This document shows positions 57,437 to 64,000 of a DNA stretch of 64,000 nucleotides, in pieces. The notes under the pieces are model-generated. The model was not told the origin of the DNA. It did not search any database and saw only the letters and a program-made list of their open reading frames with translations. The position numbers were made by a program, and so were the translations under genes. This stretch comes from Micromonospora lupini (lineage in GTDB: Bacteria; Actinomycetota; Actinomycetes; Mycobacteriales; Micromonosporaceae), in contig NZ_JAPENL010000001.1 of assembly GCF_026342015.1 (NCBI RefSeq), positions 930,001-994,000 of the forward strand. The letters run 5' to 3'. Each line of letters begins with the position of its first letter. Within the stretch, counting starts at the first letter, position 1.

Positions 57437-58741
57437 TCACAGGCCGAGCAACCGCAACGGCACGGCGTCGGCCATCGCCTGGTTGCCGGCGTCGTTCGGG
57501 TGGATGTGGTCCCCCGAGTCGTACGCGGGCAGCAACTGGCTGGGCCTGGCCGGGTCCCGCACCACCCGGTCGAAGTCGAGCAGCCCGTCGAACTCCCGGC
57601 TGCCGCGCAGGTACGCGTTCACGGCCTGCCGGGTGGCCTCCTTCTCCGGCGTCCACACACCGGGAGCGCCGTGCCCCTCGTACGGGGTCAGGGTGGCCAC
57701 CAGGCTGGTCAGCCCACGCTGCTGGAGTTGCTGGTTGATCTGCCGCAGGGTGGCGATGATGGCCTCCGGCGGGTCGTTGGACATCCAGATGTCGTTGATG
57801 CCCAGGTGCGTGACGACAGTACGGACCCCGGTCTGCGGGAAGACGTCCTCGTTGAGGCGGGCCGCCGCGTTCGGGCCGAGTTGGAAGTAGCCGGGGTAGT
57901 CGCCGGCGCCCGGCTCGGTGCCCTCGTGGTTGAGGCGGTTGCCGGCGAGGCTCAGGTTGAGCACGCCGGGGGTGCGCTTGTCCGGCCGGTCGGTGAGCAG
58001 CCGGTCGGAGAGCAGGTCGGGCCAGCGGCGGTTGGCGTTGACGGTGCTGCCGTTGCCGTCACCGATGGAGTCGCTGAGCACGACAAGCGCGCCGGGGCTG
58101 GCCTTGCGCTGCACGTCCACCCCGGACAGGAAGAACCAGCAGCAGGCGGGTCGAATGGTGAATCCCGCGCCGTCGGCGGCGCCGGTCAGGTCCCCGGCGC
58201 CGATGAAGTTGGTCTGCTGGGACTGCCCGTGGAAGGTGGTCGGTCCGGTGGGCGTCGGGAAGTGCAGGGTGACCACCAGGTCGCTGTCGTCCGCGACGGT
58301 GAAGGTCAGCGGGTCGCTGAGCAGCTCGGCGCCCCGGTTCATGGTGGCCGAGGCGGCGCCGGTGAACGTCAGCGCGCGCAGCGAGGCCGGGTCGATGTCG
58401 GAGACGTCGTCGACTGTCGCGGTGTTCGGCCTGGCGACTGTGGCGCGGCCCACCCGGACCGCCTGCTCGCCGTAGAGGTTGCTCAGCCGTACGCGCAGCG
58501 CCGGGCCACCCACCGAGACGTGCACGACCATCCGGACGCTCTGGTCGTTCAGGCCGGTGTTTGTCAACCCGACCGAGTTGCCCCGGGTCACCGCGGCGGC
58601 CCAGCTGCCCGCCCACTCGCCCCGGTCCGGCCGGGCGGCGACGGTCGAGGATCCGCCGGCGCTGGCGACGACGGCGGGTGTTGCCGTGACCAGCAGCGCC
58701 GCGGCCGCGGCGACGACATGCCATCTCTTCGGGGTCGACAT
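57437..58741 (-). CDS. Secreted SGNH/GDSL hydrolase
   Basis: 434 aa with a signal peptide (MSTPKRWHVVAAAAALLVTATPAVVASA). A ~160-residue beta-rich N-terminal domain (WAGSWAAAVTRG, LRVRLSNLYGEQAVRVG, HFPTPTGPTTFHGQSQQTNF) precedes the GDSL domain. Motifs: VLSDSIGDGNGSTV (block I Ser), GNRLN (block II), THLGINDIW (block III), and DHIHPNDAGNQAMAD (Asp/His). Block I has LSDS instead of GDS. These secreted esterases act on polysaccharide acyl groups or lipids. It may be unrelated to the enzymes that follow. Confidence 0.88.
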   Translation of the reverse strand: MSTPKRWHVVAAAAALLVTATPAVVASAGGSSTVAARPDRGEWAGSWAAAVTRGNSVGLTNTGLNDQSVRMVVHVSVGGPALRVRLSNLYGEQAVRVGRATVARPNTATVDDVSDIDPASLRALTFTGAASATMNRGAELLSDPLTFTVADDSDLVVTLHFPTPTGPTTFHGQSQQTNFIGAGDLTGAADGAGFTIRPACCWFFLSGVDVQRKASPGALVVLSDSIGDGNGSTVNANRRWPDLLSDRLLTDRPDKRTPGVLNLSLAGNRLNHEGTEPGAGDYPGYFQLGPNAAARLNEDVFPQTGVRTVVTHLGINDIWMSNDPPEAIIATLRQINQQLQQRGLTSLVATLTPYEGHGAPGVWTPEKEATRQAVNAYLRGSREFDGLLDFDRVVRDPARPSQLLPAYDSGDHIHPNDAGNQAMADAVPLRLLGL

Positions 58742-59002
58742 TGAACCTCCATCGTGTGGCAGCCCAGGGCCGTCCGCTGACGGCTCCCGCCTGGACGATG
58801 GTCCAGAAACCTAGCCGCCGCCGATGACGGGCGTCAATCAACCTGATCGACGCGATCAAATGTCCACCGGGCCTGCCGGATCGCCCTTCGGCCCGGTCCC
58901 GTCTCGCCCTCGCCGGCCTAGGCTCGCAGGCGGCGGCGGTGCGGTCGTCTCGTCACCGGGAAGCGGCCCGGGGCCGCCGCTTTCTCGGATGGGGGCTGCC
59001 GG

Positions 59003-60562
59003 ATGACTGACGGACCCGCGCACACGACGACGTACGTGGACAGGGCACTGGATCTCTTCGCCGACTTCGGCGACCGGGAGGCGCTTGTCGGCGGTGACCG
59101 CCGCATCACGTACACCGAGGCCGCCGCGCTGGTGCGTGCGATGGCCGGGGCCCTGACCCGGCACGGCGTACGGCCCGGCGCGGCGGTGCTGGTGACCGTG
59201 GCGAACGCCGTGGAGGGGCCGTTGCTCCAGCTCGCCCTGCACCTGCTCGGCTGCCGGACGATGTGGGTGGCCCCGGTCACCGCCCGCCGGGAGGTCGACG
59301 AGTTCATCCGGCTGGCCCGCCCCGACGCCCTGGTCTACGACGCCCGCGACCCGGCCAGCCTGGGGCCGGAGCTGGCCGCCGCGCTGCCCGGCGTGCCGGT
59401 CTGCTGCCTGGGCGCAGGCGGCGCCGGCCCGGACGTCACCGCCGACACCGAGTCGACGGACCTGCCGGCGTCCGTGCCGTCGCCGGAGTCGTTCCTGCAG
59501 ACCAGCGGCACCACGGGCGCTCCCAAGCTGGTGCACCACACCGAGAGCTTCTACGCCCAGATCCTCACCCTCGCGGCCGACTTCCGGGCCGCCGGGTTCC
59601 CGCTGTTGCGGCACCTGTCGCACTCGCCGATGTGGCTGGCGAGCGGCCAGATCACCACCCTGTTCAACCTGTTCACCGGCGGGGTGCTGTTCCTGCGCGA
59701 CGACTGGGACCCGGTGGCGTTCGTGGCCACCGTGCAGCGGGAGCGGATCAACTCCACATTCGTCACCCCGCCGATGCTCTACGAGCTGCTCGACCATCCG
59801 GCGCTGGTGGGCGCCGACTTCTCGGCCATGTTCATGTTCAACGTGGGCGCCGGGCCCGCCGCGCCCGCCCGGCTGCGCCAGGCCATCGCGCGGTTCGGTC
59901 CGGTGCTGCGCATCGTGTACGGCCTCAGCGAGGCCGTGGTCATCACCGCGCTGCCGGGGCTGACCGACGATCCGGAGCACCCGGAGCGGCTGCGCTCCTG
60001 CGGGCGGCCCTACGGGGACGTCCGCATCGAGATCCGCGACGACGGCGGCACGGTGCTGCCGGCGGGCCGCGACGGCGAGGTGTGGGTGCACACCCGGCTG
60101 AGCTTCGCCGGCTACCACGGCCAGCCCGAGTTGACCGCGCAGACCCTCGTCGACGGCTGGGTGCGTACCCGCGACATCGGCCACCTCGACGACGATGGTT
60201 TCCTCTATCTTGTCGACCGGGCGCACGACATGATCGTCACGCACCGGCGGAACTGGGCGATCTTCTGCCGGCCCATCGAGGACGTGCTGGCCGGGCACCC
60301 GCAGGTACGGGCCGCCGCCGTGATCGGCGTGCCGGACGAGACGGTCGGCGAGGTGCCGTACGCGTACGTGGTGCCCGCGCCGGGCGCGACGGTCACCGGG
60401 GCGGAGCTGATCGACCTGGTGACCGCCGAACTCAACGAGATGTGGGCGCCGGCCGGCGTGGAGTTCGTCGACCGGTTGCCGGTGAACCGGTCGGTGAAGG
60501 TGGACAAGCGGGCGCTGCGCGAGCGGTACGCCGCGCGCCGGGCGGCGGCGGTCGGGGCGTGA
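59003..60562 (+). CDS. Acyl-CoA synthetase/adenylate-forming ligase
   Basis: 519 aa. The ANL fold is complete: ATP loop FLQTSGTTGAPKLVHHT (~166-178), YGLSEAVVITALP, TRDIGHLDDDGFLYLVDRAHDMIV and C-terminal Lys in NRSVKVDKRAL. It activates a carboxylic acid as an AMP ester then as CoA or carrier thioester. The residues lining the acid pocket do not identify the substrate. Its stop overlaps the MFS start (GTGA), so enzyme and exporter are coupled. It is divergent from the P450/Hmo run and may activate the same aryl acid. Confidence 0.88.
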   Translation: MTDGPAHTTTYVDRALDLFADFGDREALVGGDRRITYTEAAALVRAMAGALTRHGVRPGAAVLVTVANAVEGPLLQLALHLLGCRTMWVAPVTARREVDEFIRLARPDALVYDARDPASLGPELAAALPGVPVCCLGAGGAGPDVTADTESTDLPASVPSPESFLQTSGTTGAPKLVHHTESFYAQILTLAADFRAAGFPLLRHLSHSPMWLASGQITTLFNLFTGGVLFLRDDWDPVAFVATVQRERINSTFVTPPMLYELLDHPALVGADFSAMFMFNVGAGPAAPARLRQAIARFGPVLRIVYGLSEAVVITALPGLTDDPEHPERLRSCGRPYGDVRIEIRDDGGTVLPAGRDGEVWVHTRLSFAGYHGQPELTAQTLVDGWVRTRDIGHLDDDGFLYLVDRAHDMIVTHRRNWAIFCRPIEDVLAGHPQVRAAAVIGVPDETVGEVPYAYVVPAPGATVTGAELIDLVTAELNEMWAPAGVEFVDRLPVNRSVKVDKRALRERYAARRAAAVGA

Positions 60563-61785
60563 CACCCCGCCGGCAACTGGTCGTCCTGGTCGGCGCGGAC
60601 CTGGTCTCCAACCTGGGCACCCGCATCTCGGTGGTGACCATCCCCTGGCTGGTGCTGGTCACCACCGGCAGTCCGACCAAGATGGGTCTGGTCGCGTTCG
60701 CCGAGACGCTGCCGTACCTGCTGTCCAGCGCCCTGGGCACGCCCTGGGCGGACCGGATCGGCCTACGCCGCACCTCCATCCTGTGTGACGCGGGCAGCGC
60801 GGTGGCCATGGTGGTCGTCGCGTTGACCCCGTGGCTGGGCTTCGCGCCCCTGGTGGCGCTTGTCGCGGTGGCCGGCGCGCTGCGCGGCATCGGCGACCGC
60901 GTCAAGCACGTCATGTTCCGGCCGGCCGCCGAGGCCGCCGGGGTGCCGCTGATCCGCCTGACCTCGGCGTACGACGGGTTGAGCCGGGTGGTGACGTTGT
61001 TCGGCGCGGCCGTGGGCGGCCTGTTGATCGCCGCGTTCGGGGTGAGCCAGGCGATCCTCATCGACGCGGCAAGCTTCGCGATCTGCGCGCTGCTCATCGG
61101 TCTGCTGGTCCGGCCCCCGACCGCCCCTGCGCAGCCCACCGCGCCGGTCGGCTACCTGCGCGCGCTGCGTGACGGGTTCGGCTACCTCGGGCGGGACCGG
61201 CCGCTGCTGGGCATGCTTGTGGTCGTCTCCGCGCTGAACATGGTCGCCAACGCCAGCGTGGCCGTCTACATCCCGTTCTGGGTCGCCCGGGAACTGCACG
61301 GCCCGCGCGGGCTCGGCCTCGTGCTCGCGGCGTTCTCGGCGGGCGCGCTGCTGGGCAACGTGCTGTTCACCGCGCTCGGCCCTCGGCTGCCCGGCCGGTT
61401 GACGTTCCTGCTCGGAGCGACGGTCGCCGGGACGCCTCGACTTGTCGCCCTGGCGATCAGCGACGAGTTGCCGGTCGTGCTCGTCGTGACGTTCCTGTCC
61501 GGCATCGGCATCGCGGCGGTCAACCCGCTGCTCGGGGTGGCGCTCTACGAGCGGGTGCCGCCGGATCTGCAGACCCGGGTGCTCGGCATCGCCGGCTCGC
61601 TGGCCTTCGTCGGCCTGCCGGTCGGCGCGCTGCTCGGCGGCTGGTCGGTGGACGCGCTCGGACTCACCCCGGCGCTGCTGGCCATGGCCGTGGCGTGCCT
61701 GCTCGTCACCGCGTTCCCGCTGGTGGCCAGGGCGTCCGACCCGCCGAAGGCGCCGACGCGGCCCACACCTGCCGCCACCGCCTGA
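60559..61785 (+). CDS. MFS transporter (major facilitator, exporter-like)
   Basis: 408 aa. GTG at 60559 overlaps the previous stop. Twelve hydrophobic segments are arranged as in MFS exporters. GADLVSNLGTRISVVTIPWLVLV with LGTPWADRIGLRRT is the loop 2-3 signature, and segments 7-12 include NMVANASVAVYIPFW and LVLAAFSAGALLGNVLF. It resembles the MdtG/MDR-type subgroup (enterobactin exporter EntS-like). Coupling to the ligase suggests export of the pathway product or resistance. Confidence 0.87.
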   Translation: MTPRRQLVVLVGADLVSNLGTRISVVTIPWLVLVTTGSPTKMGLVAFAETLPYLLSSALGTPWADRIGLRRTSILCDAGSAVAMVVVALTPWLGFAPLVALVAVAGALRGIGDRVKHVMFRPAAEAAGVPLIRLTSAYDGLSRVVTLFGAAVGGLLIAAFGVSQAILIDAASFAICALLIGLLVRPPTAPAQPTAPVGYLRALRDGFGYLGRDRPLLGMLVVVSALNMVANASVAVYIPFWVARELHGPRGLGLVLAAFSAGALLGNVLFTALGPRLPGRLTFLLGATVAGTPRLVALAISDELPVVLVVTFLSGIGIAAVNPLLGVALYERVPPDLQTRVLGIAGSLAFVGLPVGALLGGWSVDALGLTPALLAMAVACLLVTAFPLVARASDPPKAPTRPTPAATA

Positions 61786-61943
61786 CGTCCCACTCCCCTG
61801 CGGGTCGCGACCGCCTCGTGCGCCTCCGCGCCTCCCCTGTCTTTCATGCCTCCCGCACGCCTGTCCCGCAGCGTTGGGCCGCCGGTCCCACCGTCGGCGC
61901 AAATCGGTTGCAGGTGCCCGGCGGAGCCCGCAGGCTCGGGCGG

Positions 61944-62867
61944 ATGAGCGCACAGCCCGCACCCGACGTGCCGCACACCGACGAGGTGACGGCCACTGGC
62001 ATCGACGCGGGCCTGGTCCGCCGACTTGTCGCCGAGCAGTTTCCCCGGTGGGCCGAGCTGCCGGTGCGCCCGGTCGAGGTCGGCGGCTGGGACAACCGCA
62101 CCTTCCACCTGGGCGACGAGATGACCGTGCGGCTGCCCAGCGGCGAGGGGTACGCGTTGCAGGTCGCCAAGGAGCAGCGCTGGCTGCCGTGGCTCGGCGC
62201 GCGGCTGCCGCTGGAGATCCCCACCCCGCTGGCCCACGGGCGACCCGGCGCCGGCTACCCGTACCCGTGGTCGGTCTACGGTTGGATCGACGGCCGGACC
62301 GCACGTCCCGAACGGATCGACGACCTGCCCCGGTTCGCCACCGACCTCGCCGCCTTCCTACGTGCCCTGCGCGCCGTCGACACCACCGACGGCCCGGCGG
62401 CCGGCCCGCACAGCGCCTGGCGCGGTGGCCCACTGTCCACGTACGACAGGGAGACCCGGGCGGCGATCGAGGCGCACCGCGACCGGCTGCCCGTCGACGT
62501 GGTCACCGACATCTGGCAGGCCGCTCTCGACGCCACCTGCTCCGGGCCGCCGGTCTGGTTCCACGGCGACGTCGCGGACGGCAACCTGCTGGTCCGCGAC
62601 GGCCGGCTCGCCGCAGTCATCGACTTCGGCTGCTGCGGCGTCGGCGACCCCGCCTGCGACACCGTGATCGCCTGGACCCTGCTGCGCGGCGCGGCCCGGG
62701 CGGCGTTCCGCGACGCGCTCGACGTCGACGCGGCCACCTGGGCGCGCGGGCGCGGGTGGGCGTTGTGGAAGGCGCTCATCACGCTCGACGCCCCGGCGCC
62801 GGCAACGGCGGCCTGGGCCCGGCAGGTGCTCGACGAACTTCTCGCCGAGCACGCCGTGTCCCGCTGA
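61944..62867 (+). CDS. Aminoglycoside phosphotransferase-family kinase
   Basis: 307 aa from the ATG at 61944. Kinase-like fold: VEVGGWDNRTFHLGDEMTVRLPS (nucleotide loop), YPYPWSVYGWIDG (hinge), catalytic WFHGDVADGNLLV (Brenner motif, Asp) and VIDFGCCGVGDPACD (DFG-like Asp). Members phosphorylate small hydroxyl compounds, including aminoglycosides and macrolides. Many chromosomal homologues have unknown substrates, so drug resistance should not be assumed. It is not coupled to the upstream MFS gene. Confidence 0.87.
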   Translation: MSAQPAPDVPHTDEVTATGIDAGLVRRLVAEQFPRWAELPVRPVEVGGWDNRTFHLGDEMTVRLPSGEGYALQVAKEQRWLPWLGARLPLEIPTPLAHGRPGAGYPYPWSVYGWIDGRTARPERIDDLPRFATDLAAFLRALRAVDTTDGPAAGPHSAWRGGPLSTYDRETRAAIEAHRDRLPVDVVTDIWQAALDATCSGPPVWFHGDVADGNLLVRDGRLAAVIDFGCCGVGDPACDTVIAWTLLRGAARAAFRDALDVDAATWARGRGWALWKALITLDAPAPATAAWARQVLDELLAEHAVSR

Positions 62868-62958
62868 TCCCCATCGCGCGCAGGGGTGCCGGCCGCCGAC
62901 GCCGACACGTGAGCGACCGGTCCGGGCCGGGCCGCGTCGGTCGCCGGGAGCGGACCCG

Positions 62959-63537
62959 TCAGCGGCCGGTTCGGGCCGGGGTGGCGTGTTCGGTCTTGCA
63001 ACTCGGGCAGCGCAGCGTCACCCCGGCGGCGGCCGGCACGCGCAGGCGCTGCCCGCAGCCGCAGGTGAACACCCGGGCCGAGCGCAGGTATTCGGCGCGG
63101 TCGCGGCGTGGCCAGCGGCCGTGGCAGCGGGCACACCACTTCGGCGGGTAGCTGTGATACCAGGCCAGCCCGAACGCTCCGGAGACCAGCAGCGCGCCGG
63201 GGACCAGCAGGCCCAGTGGCGCGAGCAGGGCGGGCCACAGGCCGCCGACGCCGTCCGACAGCAGCGCGCCCACCACTGCCAACACGACCACCGGCACGCC
63301 GAGCACCGTGAACCCGAAGCCCCAACCGAAGGCCAGCAGCGACAGCAGGAACACCACCCCCATGCCGCCGGGCGCCCACCGACGGACGCCGTACCCGCCG
63401 CAGCGTGGACAGGTCGGCGAGGCGCGATGGGGTACGGCCCGCAGCGCCTTCGGCGCGAGCCACTCGGTCAGTTTGCCGAGGATCGCCTCGACCAACTTGC
63501 TCGCCAGGGCCTGAAGAAAGGAGCTGAGCACCGACAC
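62959..63537 (-). CDS. Zinc-ribbon membrane protein
   Basis: 192 aa. A short amphipathic N-terminus is followed by a CxxC ribbon (CPRCGGYG), three membrane segments (MGVVFLLSLLAFGWGFGFTVLG, VVVLAVVGALLSDG, LGLLVPGALLVSGAFGLAWY) and two further Cys pairs (CARC, CGCG and CPSC) at the C-terminus. Several zinc ribbons flanking a small membrane region suggest a scaffold or sensor. Family not recognised; function unknown. Confidence 0.72.
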   Translation of the reverse strand: MSVLSSFLQALASKLVEAILGKLTEWLAPKALRAVPHRASPTCPRCGGYGVRRWAPGGMGVVFLLSLLAFGWGFGFTVLGVPVVVLAVVGALLSDGVGGLWPALLAPLGLLVPGALLVSGAFGLAWYHSYPPKWCARCHGRWPRRDRAEYLRSARVFTCGCGQRLRVPAAAGVTLRCPSCKTEHATPARTGR

Positions 63538-63754
63538 CTCCCTCGGACCGACACGCCAACCCCGGGCAGGGCTGACCCACAGTCATCGTGGCTGGCCCGT
63601 GCCAGCGCACGGCACCACCGCGCCGACGCCGCCTCGACGACGCCAATCCGACACTGCCAACTGACAGCTTCGTTCGTCGTCCGTTCGCCTGATGGCCGCG
63701 CGGGCGTCGGCCGGGACGGCTAGCGTCGGCCCGTCCCCCAGGAGGCCGCCGCGC

Positions 63755-64000
63755 ATGACGTCGTCGTCACCCACCCACCGCCGAACCGCGGAGGTCACCG
63801 CCGTACACCGGATCGGCGACAGCGCGCCGCACAGCGCGTTCACCGACCTCGTCCGGTACGCCGGGACGTGGTTCTGCGCCTTCCGGGAGGCGCGGACCCA
63901 CCTCTCCGACGACGGGGTGCTGCGGGTGCTGACCTCGGCGGACGGTCGGGCGTGGACCTCCGCGGCCGTTCTCCGGCAGGACGGCGTCGACCTGCGCGAC
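63755..64000 (+). CDS. Exo-alpha-sialidase-like/BNR protein (start only)
   Basis: The ATG at 63755, preceded by AGGAGG nine bases upstream, opens a frame of 82 codons to the window edge. The visible sequence (HRIGDSAPHSAFTDLVRYAGTWFCAFREARTHLSDDGVLRVLTSADGRAWT) matches the start of sialidase-like beta-propeller proteins, with an Arg in the FRE motif and one Asp-box-like SADGRAW. No signal peptide. The remainder lies outside the window. Confidence 0.78.
   Translation, partial: MTSSSPTHRRTAEVTAVHRIGDSAPHSAFTDLVRYAGTWFCAFREARTHLSDDGVLRVLTSADGRAWTSAAVLRQDGVDLRD

Noticed and set aside
61944..62867. Calling the APH-like kinase an antibiotic resistance gene
   Set aside because: The fold is common in actinobacterial chromosomes with non-antibiotic substrates; nothing shows aminoglycoside specificity.

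Overview
This 64 kb window is a chromosomal stretch from a high-GC actinobacterium, most probably Micromonosporaceae (Micromonospora-like). The pointers are the very high GC content with G/C-ending codons, frequent GTG starts, an Lsr2 nucleoid protein, actinobacterial regulatory sites (a HAIR-type site at lon, a SigB-type promoter, a ZTP riboswitch before glyA) and the mix of secreted sugar-active enzymes. This is inferred from content, not from a database comparison. No rRNA, tRNA, CRISPR array, transposase or prophage is visible, so the window reads as ordinary chromosome with one biosynthetic island.

Layout. 1-12.8 kb: an incomplete secreted FN3 protein; a MerR regulator with its operator; an asparagine-synthetase-like amidotransferase paired with a protein carrying an M15-like zinc motif; a LacI-type operator and a secreted GH43 enzyme; small hypothetical proteins, a 2H phosphoesterase and a DinB protein; a DesK/NarL-type two-component system divergent from a membrane protein. 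12.8-23.2 kb: stress and housekeeping genes (DEAD-box helicase, DoxX, Lon, manganese catalase, a second two-component pair, Lsr2) and a secreted Asn/Gly-rich protein. 23.2-30.8 kb: an Asp23/AmaP-like envelope pair under a CRP-like site, DoxX, FKBP, a STAS protein with a repeat tail, an SMP-30-like enzyme and an L,D-transpeptidase, followed by a 1.2 kb gene-free region with palindromes and extreme GC repeats. 30.8-40.1 kb: a TAT-exported isomerase-fold protein with a secreted sugar dehydrogenase, a beta-helix protein, and the bkd operon (E1-alpha, E1-beta, E2) divergent from an Lrp regulator. 40.2-48.4 kb: surface polysaccharide genes (OatA-like acyltransferase, a second acyltransferase, epimerase, GT2, GT39-like) and a stand-alone LigD-type polymerase domain. 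48.4-52.7 kb: histidine phosphatase, NAD(P)HX dehydratase, hemerythrin and glyA.

52.4-63.5 kb looks like an accessory metabolic island. A minus-strand run encodes a GDSL hydrolase, a cytochrome P450 without the usual I-helix acid, an HSL-type hydrolase with an altered oxyanion motif, a 4-hydroxymandelate-oxidase-like flavoenzyme, an HpgT-like aminotransferase and a coupled small protein. Divergently, an acyl-CoA ligase is coupled to an MFS exporter. Hmo plus HpgT are two of the three dedicated steps to 4-hydroxyphenylglycine-type amino acids; the third (HmaS) is not in the window. This is the most interesting functional region.

The most interesting non-coding signals are two copies of a 46-nt palindromic element (7334-7379 and 52341-52386). 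Both lie between convergent genes, and a compensatory T:A to G:C change keeps the stem paired.
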